A program made the position numbers and the translations under genes. A DNA stretch of 64,000 nt from positions 1 through 64,000 of the forward strand of contig NZ_FUWH01000010.1 in NCBI RefSeq assembly GCF_900167075.1, written 5' to 3'. The notes under the pieces are model-generated. The model saw only the letters and a program-made list of their open reading frames with translations. It made no database searches and was not told where the DNA came from. Within the stretch, counting starts at the first letter, position 1; each line of letters starts with the position of its first letter. This document shows positions 63,637 to 64,000 of this stretch, piece after piece. Source of the stretch: Sediminibacterium ginsengisoli. Lineage in GTDB: Bacteria; Bacteroidota; Bacteroidia; Chitinophagales; Chitinophagaceae.

Positions 63637-64000
63637 GGTCTATTCCTGCTTTTACGCTGTTTCCGTTTTTCAGCCTCAGGTTCGGTGATCTTTTTTACAA
63701 GTCCGGAACGCGATACCAGGTAATCATTCATCCCATCGAATGCATAGGCAATGCCATTCATCATGTCTTCGATATAAGTATATTTCAACGGCAATATTTC
63801 TTTGCCGGTGCTGTCTATCAATCCCCAGTTGTCATTTTTCACTACTATGGCAACTCCTTCCCTGAACGGTTTTGCTTCATCATAGCCATTCCTGATCATT
63901 GTTTTTCCCTGTGTATTGATGTACACCCATTCTCCTGCAAGAGAACCTTCTGCAGGTGGCAACAGTACCGGCGCCAGTCCGCATGAAAAATGCTGTGCAT
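63633..64000 (-). CDS. WG-repeat protein, 5' part outside the window
   Basis: The frame is open to the window edge (FSCGLAPVLLPPAEGSLAGEW upstream of the first start-like codon at 63962), so the gene continues beyond 64000. WG repeats are visible: GLAPV..EWVYINTQGKTMI and GVAIVVKNDNWGLIDSTGKEIL, followed by YTYIEDMMNGIAYAFDG and a basic tail. WG-repeat proteins are often exported or surface-linked in Bacteroidota; their role is unclear. Confidence 0.85.
   Translation of the reverse strand, partial: AQHFSCGLAPVLLPPAEGSLAGEWVYINTQGKTMIRNGYDEAKPFREGVAIVVKNDNWGLIDSTGKEILPLKYTYIEDMMNGIAYAFDGMNDYLVSRSGLVKKITEPEAEKRKQRKSRNRP

Overview
The window looks like a chromosomal segment of a Bacteroidota bacterium, most likely family Chitinophagaceae (Chitinophaga-like). 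Supporting signs are the DUF4295-rpmG-rpmB block next to ftsY, the three-gene sdhCAB operon with a single membrane subunit, -7 boxes of the form TAnnTTTG, DUF6496 and DUF4295 small proteins, TPR-containing histidine kinases, and lack of clear Shine-Dalgarno sequences. This assignment is inference from gene content; no database was searched.

Layout. 0-18 kb is conserved housekeeping DNA: a Smr/DUF2027 protein, an amino-acid permease broken by one in-frame TAG, a polyprenyl synthetase, an outer-membrane beta-barrel protein, ftsY, the rpmB-rpmG-DUF4295 operon, an ABC-F ATPase, an acidic protein, tsaD, a MacB-type permease, sdhCAB, a tRNA methyltransferase, a saccharopine-dehydrogenase-like enzyme, hscB and tRNA-Leu(CAA). 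Two GC-rich minisatellites with 22-bp units and inverted arms lie at 1-190 and 11.46-11.72 kb.

18-32 kb is a visibly AT-richer accessory island starting at tRNA-Leu. It holds small unknown, lipoprotein, membrane and immunity-like genes (a Tdi1/DUF1851 immunity homologue, a YwqK/MORN protein, an Imm33-like protein), three broken genes, and a 1097-residue protein ending in seven propeller repeats. Eight copies of a 33-bp palindrome, all in one orientation as judged by their flanks, punctuate this island and were seen nowhere else in the window. The first two copies belong to a tandem duplication that carries the 3' part of tRNA-Leu. This is the best candidate for an undescribed system.

32-64 kb returns to ordinary base composition: a sorbosone-dehydrogenase-like protein, OsmC, an alpha/beta hydrolase, a Crp-type regulator, an erythromycin-esterase-like protein, two ArsR-SRPBCC modules (38.7 and 61.7 kb) with the same promoter-operator geometry but different operator bases, several sensor kinases, an AsmA protein, two TlpA-like proteins, tRNA-Cys, a LytS/LytR-type pair, an Fsr-like MFS transporter, a Na+/H+ antiporter, and LysR plus a YeiH-type transporter. 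Two proteins (37.0-38.4 and 58.5-59.6 kb) share a proline/glutamine-rich leader that resembles cargo of extracellular contractile injection systems. A second dispersed non-coding repeat occurs at 31.36 and 62.62 kb. The window ends inside a WG-repeat gene.
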